A DNA stretch of 30,896 bases, taken from contig CAZACC010000013.1 of NCBI GenBank assembly GCA_964483545.1, forward strand, positions 1 through 30,896, given 5' to 3'. The notes beneath the pieces are model-generated. The model was not told where the DNA came from, did no database searches, and worked only from the letters and a program-made list of their open reading frames with translations. The DNA is from JAAYYM01 sp964483545 (GTDB taxonomy: Bacteria; Bacillota; Clostridia; Lachnospirales; Lachnospiraceae). This document shows, piece after piece, positions 7,708 through 16,222 of this stretch (positions are counted from its first letter, which is position 1; each line of letters starts with the position of its first letter). The position numbers and the translations under genes were made by a program.

Positions 7708-8763
7708 ATGAAAAAGAATCATAAGCAAGCAGTAAAATGGCTCAGAGTGTTGATTATGACATGTGTTTTCACATGTTTGGTTACAACACAGAATGCATGG
7801 GCAGATGAGAATGTCAGTATTGTACTGAAATATGGGGATGCAGACTACTCGACTACCGTATACGGACCAGAAATCTCAAATATTAATTCTGGAGTTTCTG
7901 TATCAATATCAACCTGGATCAAGGAAATATGCAATCATGTATATTTCTCCTCTTTTTATGCTGTTCAGATCAATGATGGAATGGTACAGCAGGATATTTT
8001 CAATTTGATTAAAAACGGGGGCAAATCAGTATCCCTTGACCTGAAGAACTATATCAAGGGAAGTGAAAAGCCTGTTATAAATAATGCAGTTATCGCACCT
8101 GCCGTAAACGCAGCAGATATTGCATCTGCAGGCTCTAATGTGGGTATGAATGCAGTGATTGCAGCTCATTTAAATGAGATCGGAATTGACACCAAAATCT
8201 CAGAGTGTACCACAAAGTATGTAGTGGGACAGGATCGATCAAAGAATATCATAGTAGCGGCAGGCAGATTGAATGGGCTAATTCTACAACCCGGTACTGG
8301 AATATCGGTGGATGCAGTTATTCTTCCACGAACGACAGGAAACGGTTATGGCATGGGTAATGCAATTATGGGTGATGATTTCATCAAGGTAGTAGGTGGA
8401 GGAATCTGTCAGTTATCATCAACCTTGAATACAGCTGTACTGAGAGCAGGCATCATACCAGTAGAACGTCATAATCACTCAAGAAATGTCAGCTATCTGG
8501 CAAGTGGACTGGATGCAACCATTTCCTCAGGAAAAATGGACTATCAGTTTATAAATACGCTACCTTATCCCATTTACATTGAAGCAACAACTGAAAATGG
8601 TATTTTGAAGGTTGCACTTTATTCAAGTACCAAAGCGCTCAATGGCATTACGTATCAGGCAGAGGTATCAGGCAGCAAGAAAAAGAATACTACCTATATC
8701 GTAGGATATCTGAACGGAGTAGAAACGGGACGAATCAAAGCATATTCGAGCAGCTATAAGTAG
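7708..8763 (+). CDS. Secreted VanW-family protein
   Basis: The protein of 351 residues begins with a signal peptide (KKNHKQ, hydrophobic core, likely cut after AWA near residue 32). The C-terminal half is a VanW domain (about residues 170-320): the motifs GRLNGLILQPG, VVGGGICQLSSTLNTAVL and ERHNHSRNVSYLASGLDAT are clear. VanW domains occur in cell-envelope proteins of Gram-positives and were named from vanB-type resistance clusters, but there is no vanHAX or vanRS here, so this is not evidence of vancomycin resistance. The N-terminal portion before it is not recognised, although VanW proteins often carry a peptidoglycan-related domain there. It has its own promoter and stands between a tRNA and rnpB, so it is likely monocistronic. 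Confidence 0.88.
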   Translation: MKKNHKQAVKWLRVLIMTCVFTCLVTTQNAWADENVSIVLKYGDADYSTTVYGPEISNINSGVSVSISTWIKEICNHVYFSSFYAVQINDGMVQQDIFNLIKNGGKSVSLDLKNYIKGSEKPVINNAVIAPAVNAADIASAGSNVGMNAVIAAHLNEIGIDTKISECTTKYVVGQDRSKNIIVAAGRLNGLILQPGTGISVDAVILPRTTGNGYGMGNAIMGDDFIKVVGGGICQLSSTLNTAVLRAGIIPVERHNHSRNVSYLASGLDATISSGKMDYQFINTLPYPIYIEATTENGILKVALYSSTKALNGITYQAEVSGSKKKNTTYIVGYLNGVETGRIKAYSSSYK

Positions 8764-8769
8764 AGTTGC

Positions 8770-8798
8770 TTGCAAAAAGCAATCGTCTCATGTAGAAT
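8770..8798 (+). promoter_or_regulatory. Promoter of rnpB
   Basis: TTGCAA (8770-8775), 17 bp, TAGAAT (8793-8798). The expected transcript start, about 8805, lies a few bases before the first rnpB helix. Confidence 0.75.
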
Positions 8799-8812
8799 AA
8801 TGAAATGGTTTA

Positions 8813-9218
8813 TAAGTAAGTCAGATGATCGCGCCCCTTAGCACCGAAAGGTCTGGGGTGAGGAAAGTCCGGGCTTCACAGGGCAGGATGCCGGATAACG
8901 TCCGGTGGAGGTGACTCCAAGGATAGTGCAACAGAAATATACCGCCATAATTGTCTGGACTGTGCGCAGTCTGGCGTCGCATAGCTTGCTATGTGAGGTA
9001 AGGGTGGAAAGGCAGTGTAAGAGACTACCGCCTGTACGGTGACGTACAGGGCATATGTAAACCCCATTCGAAGCAAGACCGAATAGAAAGCGATACGGCG
9101 GCCCGTCGTGCTTTCAGGTGGGTCGCTTGAGGCTGTTGGCAACAGCAGTACGAGATAGATGATCATCACCGACTGTCCTTGTGACAGCGGCACATAACCC
9201 GGCTTACAGACTTGCTTA
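8813..9218 (+). ncRNA. rnpB: RNase P RNA
   Basis: Catalytic RNA that trims the 5' ends of tRNA precursors. Universally conserved blocks are visible in order: GAGGAAAGTCCGGGCT, ACAGAAATATACCGCC, GGGTGGAAAGGCAGTGTAAG, AAACCCCATTCGAAGCAAG, the GGCCCGTC region, CAACAGCAGTACGAGATAGA and ACATAACCCGGCTTACAGAC. The ends are placed by helix P1, TAAGTAAGTC (8813-8822) against GACTTGCTTA (9209-9218), with one G-U pair. No terminator is visible between it and the next gene. Confidence 0.96.
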
Positions 9219-9241
9219 TAATTCCATTTAGGAGTGAAAGC

Positions 9242-9778
9242 ATGCAAGCATACAAACATTTTATGACAATTACAAAACACAGGCACCTAGTTAGACAGGG
9301 ATGCTTTCAGGTTGGTTTGTATTGGCAGGGTCTGGTACATGACCTGAGCAAATATTCACCAACAGAATTCTGGATAGGAGCCAAGTATTTTCAGGGTTAT
9401 CGTTCTCCTAATAATGCAGAAAGAGAAGAAACGGGCTATTCAGGTGCTTGGCTGCATCATAAAGGACGCAATAAACATCATTTTGAGTATTGGTTGGATT
9501 ACAGTGCAACAGAATTAAAAGGGTTTGTACCTGTCAAGATGCCGACAAAATACATCATAGAGATGTTTATGGACAGAGTGGCAGCAAGTAAGAATTATAA
9601 TGGTGCACAGTATACGGATGCGGATCCGCTTGGCTACTACATGAAGGGGAAAGAGCATATCATTATGGAAAAGGAGTCTAAGGCATTAATTGAAAAACTC
9701 CTGACGATGCTGAAGAACAAAGGAGAAAAGGAAACATATCGCTATATCAGAGTCAAGATACTGAAAAAGAAAAGATAA
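9242..9778 (+). CDS. DUF5662-like protein
   Basis: ATG 9242 follows AGGAG (9230-9234) by seven bases and gives 178 residues. An in-frame TTG at 9212 lies inside rnpB and is rejected. The protein resembles the DUF5662 family of Firmicutes: HRHLVRQGCFQVGLYWQGLVHDLSKYS is followed by the stretch WLHHKGRNKHHFEYW. The spaced His and Asp residues (H-x-H, HDLSK, HHKGRNKHH) look like a metal-binding HD-type helical fold, but no reaction is known. The C-terminus is a basic helix ending in KKKR. The start is only 24 bases after rnpB, so it may be read from the rnpB promoter. The next gene is 52 bp on. Confidence 0.8.
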   Translation: MQAYKHFMTITKHRHLVRQGCFQVGLYWQGLVHDLSKYSPTEFWIGAKYFQGYRSPNNAEREETGYSGAWLHHKGRNKHHFEYWLDYSATELKGFVPVKMPTKYIIEMFMDRVAASKNYNGAQYTDADPLGYYMKGKEHIIMEKESKALIEKLLTMLKNKGEKETYRYIRVKILKKKR

Positions 9779-9830
9779 ATAATGGATATCGCCTGCTTGT
9801 AAATGAATGCGGACGAAATAGGAGATTAAT

Positions 9831-10865
9831 ATGAGAAAAGCCTGGTTACTGCTGGTTGTATTACTTTTATGTATCGGAGCTGTTGGATGTCAGAGGCAAA
9901 GTTCCATACAGGATGATCCAGACAAGATCAATGTGACAGCAACCATCTTTCCACCATATGATTTTACACGTGAGATAGCAGGAGATCAAGTGAATCTCAG
10001 ACTGCTACTGCCACCTGGCGGAGAGAGTCATTCATACGAACCGACTCCGCAGGATATGATAGCAATACAAAACAGTGATATATTTATTTATTCAGGTGGG
10101 GAATCGGATGCATGGTTAGATGATATACTGGCTTCCATGGACACGAGTCATATGCAGCTGATTTCATTGATGGAGTGTGTGGATACTGTGGAGGAAGAAG
10201 TTGTTGAGGGGATGCAGGCTGACGCACATCATGAGAGTGATGAGCATCATGAGAGTGAGGAGCATCATGAGAGTGAGGAGCATCATGAGAGCGAGGAACA
10301 TCATGAGAGTGATGCACATGCACACGCAGAAGATGTTGAGTACGATGAGCATGTGTGGACATCACCAGTCAACGCAATCTTGATTACGGAACAGATAACA
10401 AAGGCACTTCAAACAGCTGATACAAAGAATGAAGATTTCTATCAGAAAAACTGTGATGCCTATATTGCGAAGCTAGAAACACTTGATCAGGAATTTCATG
10501 ATTTGGTCAGTGGGGCAGCTCATAAAGTACTGATTTTCGGAGACAGATTTCCTTTCCGTTATTTTACGGAGGAGTATGGACTGGAGTATTATGCTGCTTT
10601 TCCAGGCTGTTCAGCCGAGACAGAGCCGAGCGCCGCTACCATTTCCTTTTTAATCAATCAGGTTAAGACGGAGCAGATTCCAGTTGTATTTCATATTGAG
10701 TTCTCTAATGAGAAGGTAGCTGATGCGATCTGTGAAAGCACAGGAGCAAAGAAGCTATTGTTTCATTCCTGCCACACTGTAGATCAGGCGGATATGGATG
10801 CAGGCGTCAGTTATTTGAGTATCATGCAGGGCAACCTGAAAAATTTGAAGGAGGCATTGCAATAA
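9831..10865 (+). CDS. znuA: Zinc ABC transporter substrate-binding lipoprotein
   Basis: A cluster A-I metal-binding lipoprotein of 344 residues that delivers zinc (possibly manganese) to a membrane permease. The lipobox IGAVGC places the lipid on Cys20. The sequence matches the family: ATIFPPYDFTREIAGD, LLPPGGESHSYEPTPQDM, DEHVWTSPVNA and LIFGDRFPFRYFTEEYGL contain the usual metal-ligand His and the conserved Asp. Between them lies a His/Glu/Ser loop (about residues 133-165) made of tandem HHES repeats, typical of zinc rather than manganese binders. ATG follows AGGAG by six bases. The permease gene follows after one base, with no ATPase gene between. Confidence 0.93.
   Translation: MRKAWLLLVVLLLCIGAVGCQRQSSIQDDPDKINVTATIFPPYDFTREIAGDQVNLRLLLPPGGESHSYEPTPQDMIAIQNSDIFIYSGGESDAWLDDILASMDTSHMQLISLMECVDTVEEEVVEGMQADAHHESDEHHESEEHHESEEHHESEEHHESDAHAHAEDVEYDEHVWTSPVNAILITEQITKALQTADTKNEDFYQKNCDAYIAKLETLDQEFHDLVSGAAHKVLIFGDRFPFRYFTEEYGLEYYAAFPGCSAETEPSAATISFLINQVKTEQIPVVFHIEFSNEKVADAICESTGAKKLLFHSCHTVDQADMDAGVSYLSIMQGNLKNLKEALQ
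10227..10316 (+). repeat. 18-bp tandem repeat encoding the His-rich zinc loop
   Basis: Five units of the form CATCATGAGAGTGAGGAG encode HHES[DE][EA]. Copies differ by only a few bases, so copy number may vary between strains without breaking the frame and would change the number of zinc-binding His residues. Confidence 0.93.
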
Positions 10866-10866
10866 A

Positions 10867-11727
10867 ATGATCTCATATATCGCAGAGATGTTTGCATTTG
10901 ATTTTATGCAAAGAGCATTGATTGTAGGAATTCTGGTATCGTTATGTGCTGCTTTGCTTGGTGTTTCACTTGTATTAAAGCGTTATTCCATGATTGGAGA
11001 TGGCCTGTCACATGTAGGTTTCGGCGCACTGGCTGTTGCTGCGGCATTGGGTTTGGCGCCTCTTGTGGTATCCATTCCAGTAGTCGTATTAGCGGCCTTT
11101 CTGCTACTTAGAATCAGTGAGAGCAGCTCTATCAAGGGTGACGCAGCGATTGCCATTATTTCAACAGGTGCACTGGCTATCGGAGTGTTGGTTGTATCCT
11201 TGGTACCAGGCATGAATGCTGATTTGGTAAATTATATGTTTGGCTCTATTTTATCCATGACGAAAGGCGATGTAACCCTGAGTGTGATTCTATCTGCACT
11301 GGTATTGATTTTGTTTATCGTGTTCTATCACCGGATCTTTGCCATTACATTTGATGAGACTTTTGCTGCAGCTACAGGTATGAGAACAAAGGTATATAAT
11401 CTGATGATTGCTTTTTTGACGGCAATCACGATTGTACTTGGTATGAGAATGATGGGGACACTGCTCATCTCTAGTCTGATTATTTTTCCAGCACTGACGG
11501 CTATGCGCATATTTAAAAAATTTCGTTCGGTTGTAATCTGTGCAGCAGTGGTGTCGGTGGTATGCTTTATGGCAGGACTGTTGATTTCCTATTTATTTGC
11601 AACTCCGACAGGAGCCAGCATTGTCGCTGTCAATATATTGATGTTTGTTTTGTTTAGTTTCATTAGAGTCTGCAAAAGCTATAAGAGTATCTCTGGTGTG
11701 ACACCAAGTGAAGACAGAAAAATATAG
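10867..11727 (+). CDS. znuB: Zinc ABC transporter permease
   Basis: Membrane subunit of an ABC-3 type metal importer, 286 residues with about eight hydrophobic segments. Family marks are LVLKRYSMIGDGLSHVGFGA, and GMRMMGTLLISSLIIFPALT, the latter forming the coupling helix to the ATPase. It starts one base after the lipoprotein stop; GGAGG at 10850-10854 is a rather distant ribosome site, so translation is probably coupled. The usual partner ATPase (ZnuC) is not in this window. Zinc is preferred over manganese because of the neighbour's His-rich loop. It is followed by the beta-glucosidase gene with no terminator. Confidence 0.92.
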   Translation: MISYIAEMFAFDFMQRALIVGILVSLCAALLGVSLVLKRYSMIGDGLSHVGFGALAVAAALGLAPLVVSIPVVVLAAFLLLRISESSSIKGDAAIAIISTGALAIGVLVVSLVPGMNADLVNYMFGSILSMTKGDVTLSVILSALVLILFIVFYHRIFAITFDETFAAATGMRTKVYNLMIAFLTAITIVLGMRMMGTLLISSLIIFPALTAMRIFKKFRSVVICAAVVSVVCFMAGLLISYLFATPTGASIVAVNILMFVLFSFIRVCKSYKSISGVTPSEDRKI

Positions 11728-11752
11728 AGTTAGGAAGAAGGGAAAGTACACG

Positions 11753-13984
11753 ATGAATCAACAACAGTTAAAAAATTTACTGGAGGATATGAGCCTGGAG
11801 GAAAAGATCGGACAGCTGCTTCAGTTATCCAACAGTTTTTATGAAGATGAGGCAGTTATTACAGGTCCAGCAATGCAGCTTGGTATTGGTGAGAAGCAGA
11901 TCAATGAAGCGGGCTCTGTTTTGAGTGTTTTTGGTGCAGAGCAGATTAAATCAATTCAGGAATCTGCCATGAAGAAACAGCCACATCATATTCCACTGTT
12001 ATTTATGGCAGACATTATCAATGGATATAAGACGATTTTCCCTATTCCATTAGCGCAGGGTTGTAGCTTTCAGCCTGATTTGGTGAAGAAGTGCGCATCA
12101 GTGTCGGCGACAGAGGCCGCTGTATCAGGTCTGCATGTGACATTTTCACCTATGGTTGATCTTGTGAGAGATGCAAGATGGGGCAGAGTCATGGAATCTA
12201 CGGGGGAAGATGCATATTTGAATGGTTTGATGTCAGAAGCTATGGTAGAAGGCTACCAAGGTGATTGCAACGGGGAAAAGCTGAATCAGTTCGGTCATAT
12301 ATCAGCATGTATCAAGCATTTTGCAGCTTATGGAGCTCCAGAGGCAGGTAGAGAGTATAATAATGTGGAATTATCAGAGAGAACACTCAGAGAGGATTAT
12401 TTGCCAGCTTACAAGAAGGGGATTGATGCAGGAAGCGCTATGGTTATGACTGCCTTTCATACGTTGAATCATATACCAGCAACTGGAAACAAGTGGTTGA
12501 TGCAGGACATCCTGAGGAGAGAAATGGGCTTTGAGGGTGTCCTGATATCAGACTGGGCAGCCATCGAAGAGCTGGTCAGCCATGGGATTGCAGAAGATAA
12601 AAAGGAAGCTGCCAGACTGGCCATGGAGGCAGGTGTGGATATCGATATGGTAACAGGATGCTATATCAATCATCTGCAGGAACTTGTAGAAAGCGGACAA
12701 TTGAAAGAACAGCAGATTGATGAAGCTGTTATGAGAATACTGGAGCTAAAAAATCAACTGGGGTTATTTGAAAATCCATATAAAGATGCAGATGACAACA
12801 AAGCTGCTGAACTGTGTTTGTGCGAGGAGCACAGAAGGCTGGCAAGAAAGGCTGCAGCAGATACGATGGTGCTTCTCAAAAATGAAGATGACATCCTGCC
12901 CATTCCAAAAACAGCAGGAAAGATTGCCGTGATTGGACCCTACGGTGAAGAGGGCAGACTTTATGGAGCGTGGTCACTGCAGGGAACAGATGCGGATACG
13001 GTGACAATCAAGAAAGGCATTGAGGAAGCGAGCTATGACCAGGATCAGATTCTTTTCTGTGCTGGAAGCTCATTGCTGGATGAGGATGAGGAGCTGTATG
13101 GGTTTAGGGGTCTGGTAAAGCAATACCACGAGCGTTCAAACGAAGAACTCTTGCAGGAGGCAGTTCATGCAGCCAAAGGTGCAGACATCGTTGTTATGGC
13201 ACTGGGTGAACATGCCTATCATTCGGGAGAGGGAGGCTCACGTACCGATCTCACCATACCTGCATGTCAGATGCGCCTGTTCAGGGAGATTGCAAAGGTC
13301 AACCAGAATATCATTACAGTTGTGTTTGCAGGCAGACCATTGGATCTTCGCCAGATTGCCAGTTGTTCTAAAGCTGTATTATATGCATGGTTTCCAGGGA
13401 GTGAAGGCGGCAATGCTGTAGCAGATCTTCTATTTGGAATTGAGTCACCGAGTGCAAAATTATCCATGACTATGCCGTACAGTGTTGGGCAGGTTCCAGT
13501 TTATTATGGCGGATATTCTACAGGAAGATTATTTGATGGAAATCGTACGAACAGATTCCAGTCAGCTTATCAGAACATTCCGAACGAGCCGCTATATCCT
13601 TTCGGATATGGGCTGACTTATACCAGTTTTTCTTATTCAAGCCCCGAACTAGATCGTCAGGTTATGGGGATGGAGGATGAACTTCATGTCGCTGTGACTG
13701 TTACCAATACAGGAAAGAAAACGGGAACGGAGACGGTACAGCTATATCTGCGGGACTTGAAAGGATCAACTGTCCGACCGACAAGAAGACTCAAAGGTTT
13801 TGAATGTATTACACTTGAATCAGGAGAGCAGAGAAAGGTTACATTTAAAATCACGGAGGATATGTTGAGATTCTATGATATTCATATGAATGATGTCAGT
13901 GAACCAGGAGAATTTACTCTTTTTATCGGAGGCGACAGTACAACTCAAAACGCAATCGGATTCAAGCTTCAATCATCAAAATAA
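11753..13984 (+). CDS. Cytosolic family-3 beta-glucosidase
   Basis: Glycoside hydrolase family 3 enzyme (743 residues), probably cleaving beta-glucosides or beta-xylosides taken up from plant material. No signal peptide, so cytosolic. Three domains: barrel (about 1-330) with LVRDARWGRVMESTGEDAYL, KHFAAYG and the nucleophile Asp267 in LISDWAAI; the alpha/beta sandwich (about 370-610) with the likely acid/base Glu493 in HSGEGGSR; and a C-terminal fibronectin-III-like domain with VTVTNTGKKTGTETVQLYLRD-type sequence. The start ATG 11753 is preferred over GTG 11708, which would overlap znuB and add residues not seen in the family. Architecture is of the BglX type. The next gene, a sugar-sensor GGDEF protein, follows after 57 bp with no promoter visible. 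Confidence 0.95.
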   Translation: MNQQQLKNLLEDMSLEEKIGQLLQLSNSFYEDEAVITGPAMQLGIGEKQINEAGSVLSVFGAEQIKSIQESAMKKQPHHIPLLFMADIINGYKTIFPIPLAQGCSFQPDLVKKCASVSATEAAVSGLHVTFSPMVDLVRDARWGRVMESTGEDAYLNGLMSEAMVEGYQGDCNGEKLNQFGHISACIKHFAAYGAPEAGREYNNVELSERTLREDYLPAYKKGIDAGSAMVMTAFHTLNHIPATGNKWLMQDILRREMGFEGVLISDWAAIEELVSHGIAEDKKEAARLAMEAGVDIDMVTGCYINHLQELVESGQLKEQQIDEAVMRILELKNQLGLFENPYKDADDNKAAELCLCEEHRRLARKAAADTMVLLKNEDDILPIPKTAGKIAVIGPYGEEGRLYGAWSLQGTDADTVTIKKGIEEASYDQDQILFCAGSSLLDEDEELYGFRGLVKQYHERSNEELLQEAVHAAKGADIVVMALGEHAYHSGEGGSRTDLTIPACQMRLFREIAKVNQNIITVVFAGRPLDLRQIASCSKAVLYAWFPGSEGGNAVADLLFGIESPSAKLSMTMPYSVGQVPVYYGGYSTGRLFDGNRTNRFQSAYQNIPNEPLYPFGYGLTYTSFSYSSPELDRQVMGMEDELHVAVTVTNTGKKTGTETVQLYLRDLKGSTVRPTRRLKGFECITLESGEQRKVTFKITEDMLRFYDIHMNDVSEPGEFTLFIGGDSTTQNAIGFKLQSSK

Positions 13985-14041
13985 CACAAAATAAATGTTT
14001 CCATTCACCAACGCTTCACTCATGAGAACGGAGATGGGATA

Positions 14042-15973
14042 TTGAAAAACATTGCAGTGATATCTGCGGGGATTACAGTTGATCATGCAAGTAGGATTAC
14101 AAAAGGTATTCGAGATTGTACAGCGGAACATAACGGGAACACCTTTATTTTCACGTGTTCTAGAAAGTATGAAAAGAATGTAGAGCATGATGTTGGAGAA
14201 TATAATATTTATAATCTTCCTGATTTCAAGGATTTTGACGGGATTGTTCTGATCAATAGTACCGTAGGCTCTGAAATGATGCTAAAGGAGCTTGCAAAGA
14301 GAATAGAGGATTCAAACGTCCCAGCTGTCAGCATCGAACGTGAAGATGAAAATATGTTTAATGTTTACATCGACAATTATTCAGCGGTGTGTGAATTGAT
14401 TGAACATATGATAGAACATCATGGATATACCAGGTTGAATTATATTTCAGGGCCTCTCGATAATGCAGAGGCGAAACAAAGACTACAGGCCTATATAGAT
14501 GTATTAACAGCGCATCACATTCCGGTAGAGGAGGAGCGCATCTATCGGGAAGGAACGTTTCTAAGTGAAAGCGGTGAGTTGGCTGTTGAGAAGTTTTTGG
14601 CATCAGATTTACCGAGACCACAGGCAATCATATCTGCTAATGATGTGATGGCAATCAGTGCATGCGGACTTTTGATGGAAAAAGGAATCAGAGTTCCAGA
14701 AGATATCGCAATCACAGGATTTGATGATGACTATGAGGCGACCTATCATGTGCCGTCTATCACGTCAATCGCACGTCAGCAGGAGAAGGTCGGCTATGCA
14801 GCATGCTTGAAGCTGATGGATGGTATGATAGATGCAGACTGGGGCGGAGAACTGAAAATTAATACAGAGATGAAGCTTCGTATGAGCTGTGGCTGTAAGA
14901 GCTGCAGTGATGTAGATGATTTGATGTTCAGAAAGCGACACTTTCTAGAGAAAGAAAAAGAAGAAAAGTACCGAGCAATCACAAATAGTATGTCAGTTGA
15001 TTTGACCAGTGTAGGGGATTTTACTCAGCTGAAACAGTGTATCAAACAGTATATTCCGAGAATTAAATGTGAAGAACTGTATCTGTTTATTAGCGATGAT
15101 TTCAGCGATACAGAGAATAAATTCAATCTATATAAAGAAGAGCATAGTGAACAGACCTACCTAAGGGAAGGATTCGGAAATGAAATCCAGCTTCTGGTAG
15201 GCTACGATAATGGTATGTATATAGAGAATATGAAACTGGATTTTCATGGTTTTATGGAACATCTGAAGGATAGTAACAAGGAGAAGAAAGTATATACGGT
15301 TTCTCCAGTACATTTCAGGGATCGGTGCTTTGGATTCTGTATACTGGGAGAATGCAGTTTCCCGTTTGATACCCCTATATTCTATACATGGCTGATGAAT
15401 ATAGGAAATGTAATAGAGATGATTCGCAAGCAGTCTTTGATGAGAACCATGATCGAGAAACTGGATAGTGTATGGTGCTATGATACATTGACTGGGGTAT
15501 ACAATCGTTCTGGTTTTAGAAAATACGGCGGAAAAGTATGGGAAGATACGCTGCAGAGAAAGCAGAATGTACTGATTTTATTTTTGGATCTGGATGGGCT
15601 GAAGATGATCAATGATACATATGGACATGATGAGGGGGACAATCTAATCAAGAGCTTTGCAGATATTCTGATTAGTGTCAAGCGCCATGGCGAGGCTGTT
15701 ATGCGTTATGGTGGAGATGAATTTGTGATCATATCTCCGTATGCTACCAATCCGGAAGCAGTATCCTATGTAAAGAGAATAGAGTTTGAAATGAAGAAAT
15801 ACAATGAACAGCATCAGTTAAAGTATAAGCTGGATGCAAGTATTGGATATCATATCCTCTATCCCGAGAATGGAGTGGATATCGAGACAGCAATCGAGAT
15901 CGCAGATCAGAAGATGTACGAGAATAAAAAGCTGAAGAAGAATAGAAACGATGTATTGATTGGGCGGATTTGA
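14042..15973 (+). CDS. LacI-type sugar-binding domain fused to GGDEF
   Basis: A 643-residue cytosolic protein. TTG start: GGAG at 14030-14033 is eight bases upstream and the nearby ATG codons meet a stop. Residues 1-275 form a periplasmic-binding/LacI-type ligand domain (IAVISAGIT, IISANDVMAISACGLLMEKG, AITGFDDDYEATYHVPSITS) but without the N-terminal helix-turn-helix, so it cannot bind DNA like LacI. A Cys cluster (CGCKSC) follows. Residues about 320-450 are an unrecognised linker domain, maybe GAF-like. Residues about 475-640 are a GGDEF diguanylate cyclase with intact GGDEF (557-561) and LFLDLDGLKMINDTYGH. The upstream RxxD inhibition site appears as RHGE, so product feedback may be lost. 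No transmembrane segment. Being next to a beta-glucosidase suggests sugar-responsive c-di-GMP production (inference). Confidence 0.93.
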   Translation: MKNIAVISAGITVDHASRITKGIRDCTAEHNGNTFIFTCSRKYEKNVEHDVGEYNIYNLPDFKDFDGIVLINSTVGSEMMLKELAKRIEDSNVPAVSIEREDENMFNVYIDNYSAVCELIEHMIEHHGYTRLNYISGPLDNAEAKQRLQAYIDVLTAHHIPVEEERIYREGTFLSESGELAVEKFLASDLPRPQAIISANDVMAISACGLLMEKGIRVPEDIAITGFDDDYEATYHVPSITSIARQQEKVGYAACLKLMDGMIDADWGGELKINTEMKLRMSCGCKSCSDVDDLMFRKRHFLEKEKEEKYRAITNSMSVDLTSVGDFTQLKQCIKQYIPRIKCEELYLFISDDFSDTENKFNLYKEEHSEQTYLREGFGNEIQLLVGYDNGMYIENMKLDFHGFMEHLKDSNKEKKVYTVSPVHFRDRCFGFCILGECSFPFDTPIFYTWLMNIGNVIEMIRKQSLMRTMIEKLDSVWCYDTLTGVYNRSGFRKYGGKVWEDTLQRKQNVLILFLDLDGLKMINDTYGHDEGDNLIKSFADILISVKRHGEAVMRYGGDEFVIISPYATNPEAVSYVKRIEFEMKKYNEQHQLKYKLDASIGYHILYPENGVDIETAIEIADQKMYENKKLKKNRNDVLIGRI

Positions 15974-15993
15974 ATCAGCGACAAGCAAAAAAG

Positions 15994-16021
15994 TATGGAA
16001 GCCAATCTTCCATATTTTTTT
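15994..16021 (+). terminator. Terminator after the GGDEF gene
   Basis: TATGGAAG / CTTCCATA stem with a 5-base loop, A-rich on the 5' side and followed by seven T. It closes the zinc/glucosidase/GGDEF run. Confidence 0.9.
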
Positions 16022-16110
16022 GGTTTCGGACTCCTTTGAATTGCTATTATATGGAACGAATGATAATATTTTATATGATAAGGGGTAGAAAGAAACGGTA
16101 TCTGTCATGT

Positions 16111-16148
16111 TTACTGTTATTGACGGAAAAACTGTGACAAAACAGTAA
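16111..16148. promoter_or_regulatory. Inverted repeat spanning the -35 of the SpoIIE operon
   Basis: TTACTGTT (16111-16118) and AACAGTAA (16141-16148) are perfect inverted 8-mers, 22 bases apart. The right arm starts just after the -35 box and the left arm lies upstream, so a dimeric regulator binding both sides could control the operon. A hairpin in DNA or RNA is less likely, as it lies upstream of the expected transcript start. Confidence 0.5.
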
Positions 16149-16162
16149 GAGTATCGTATAGT
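16134..16162 (+). promoter_or_regulatory. Promoter of the SpoIIE/GH3/ABC operon
   Basis: GTGACA (16134-16139), 17 bp, TATAGT (16157-16162). Transcript start about 16169, leader about 54 bases. The region 16022-16133 holds only AT-rich sequence and no clear second promoter. Confidence 0.75.
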
Positions 16163-16222
16163 AAATACATGAAGTCAGGTGGATTGGGAGAAAATAATAG
16201 AGGAAAGGCCAGGAATTAATAA

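Noticed and set aside
7708..8763. Vancomycin-resistance gene
   Set aside because: Only a VanW domain is present; no ligase, dehydrogenase or two-component genes are nearby, and stand-alone VanW proteins are common in Clostridia.
8766..8783. TTGCTT / AAGCAA hairpin after the VanW-like gene
   Set aside because: No T tract follows, and it overlaps the rnpB -35 box; not called a terminator.
9217..9222. TATAAT at the 3' end of rnpB as promoter of the next gene
   Set aside because: No -35-like hexamer at 16-18 bp, and the transcript would begin inside the ribosome site.
8876..9286. Open frame of 136 codons on the minus strand
   Set aside because: Antisense to RNase P RNA, which explains the open frame by its base composition.
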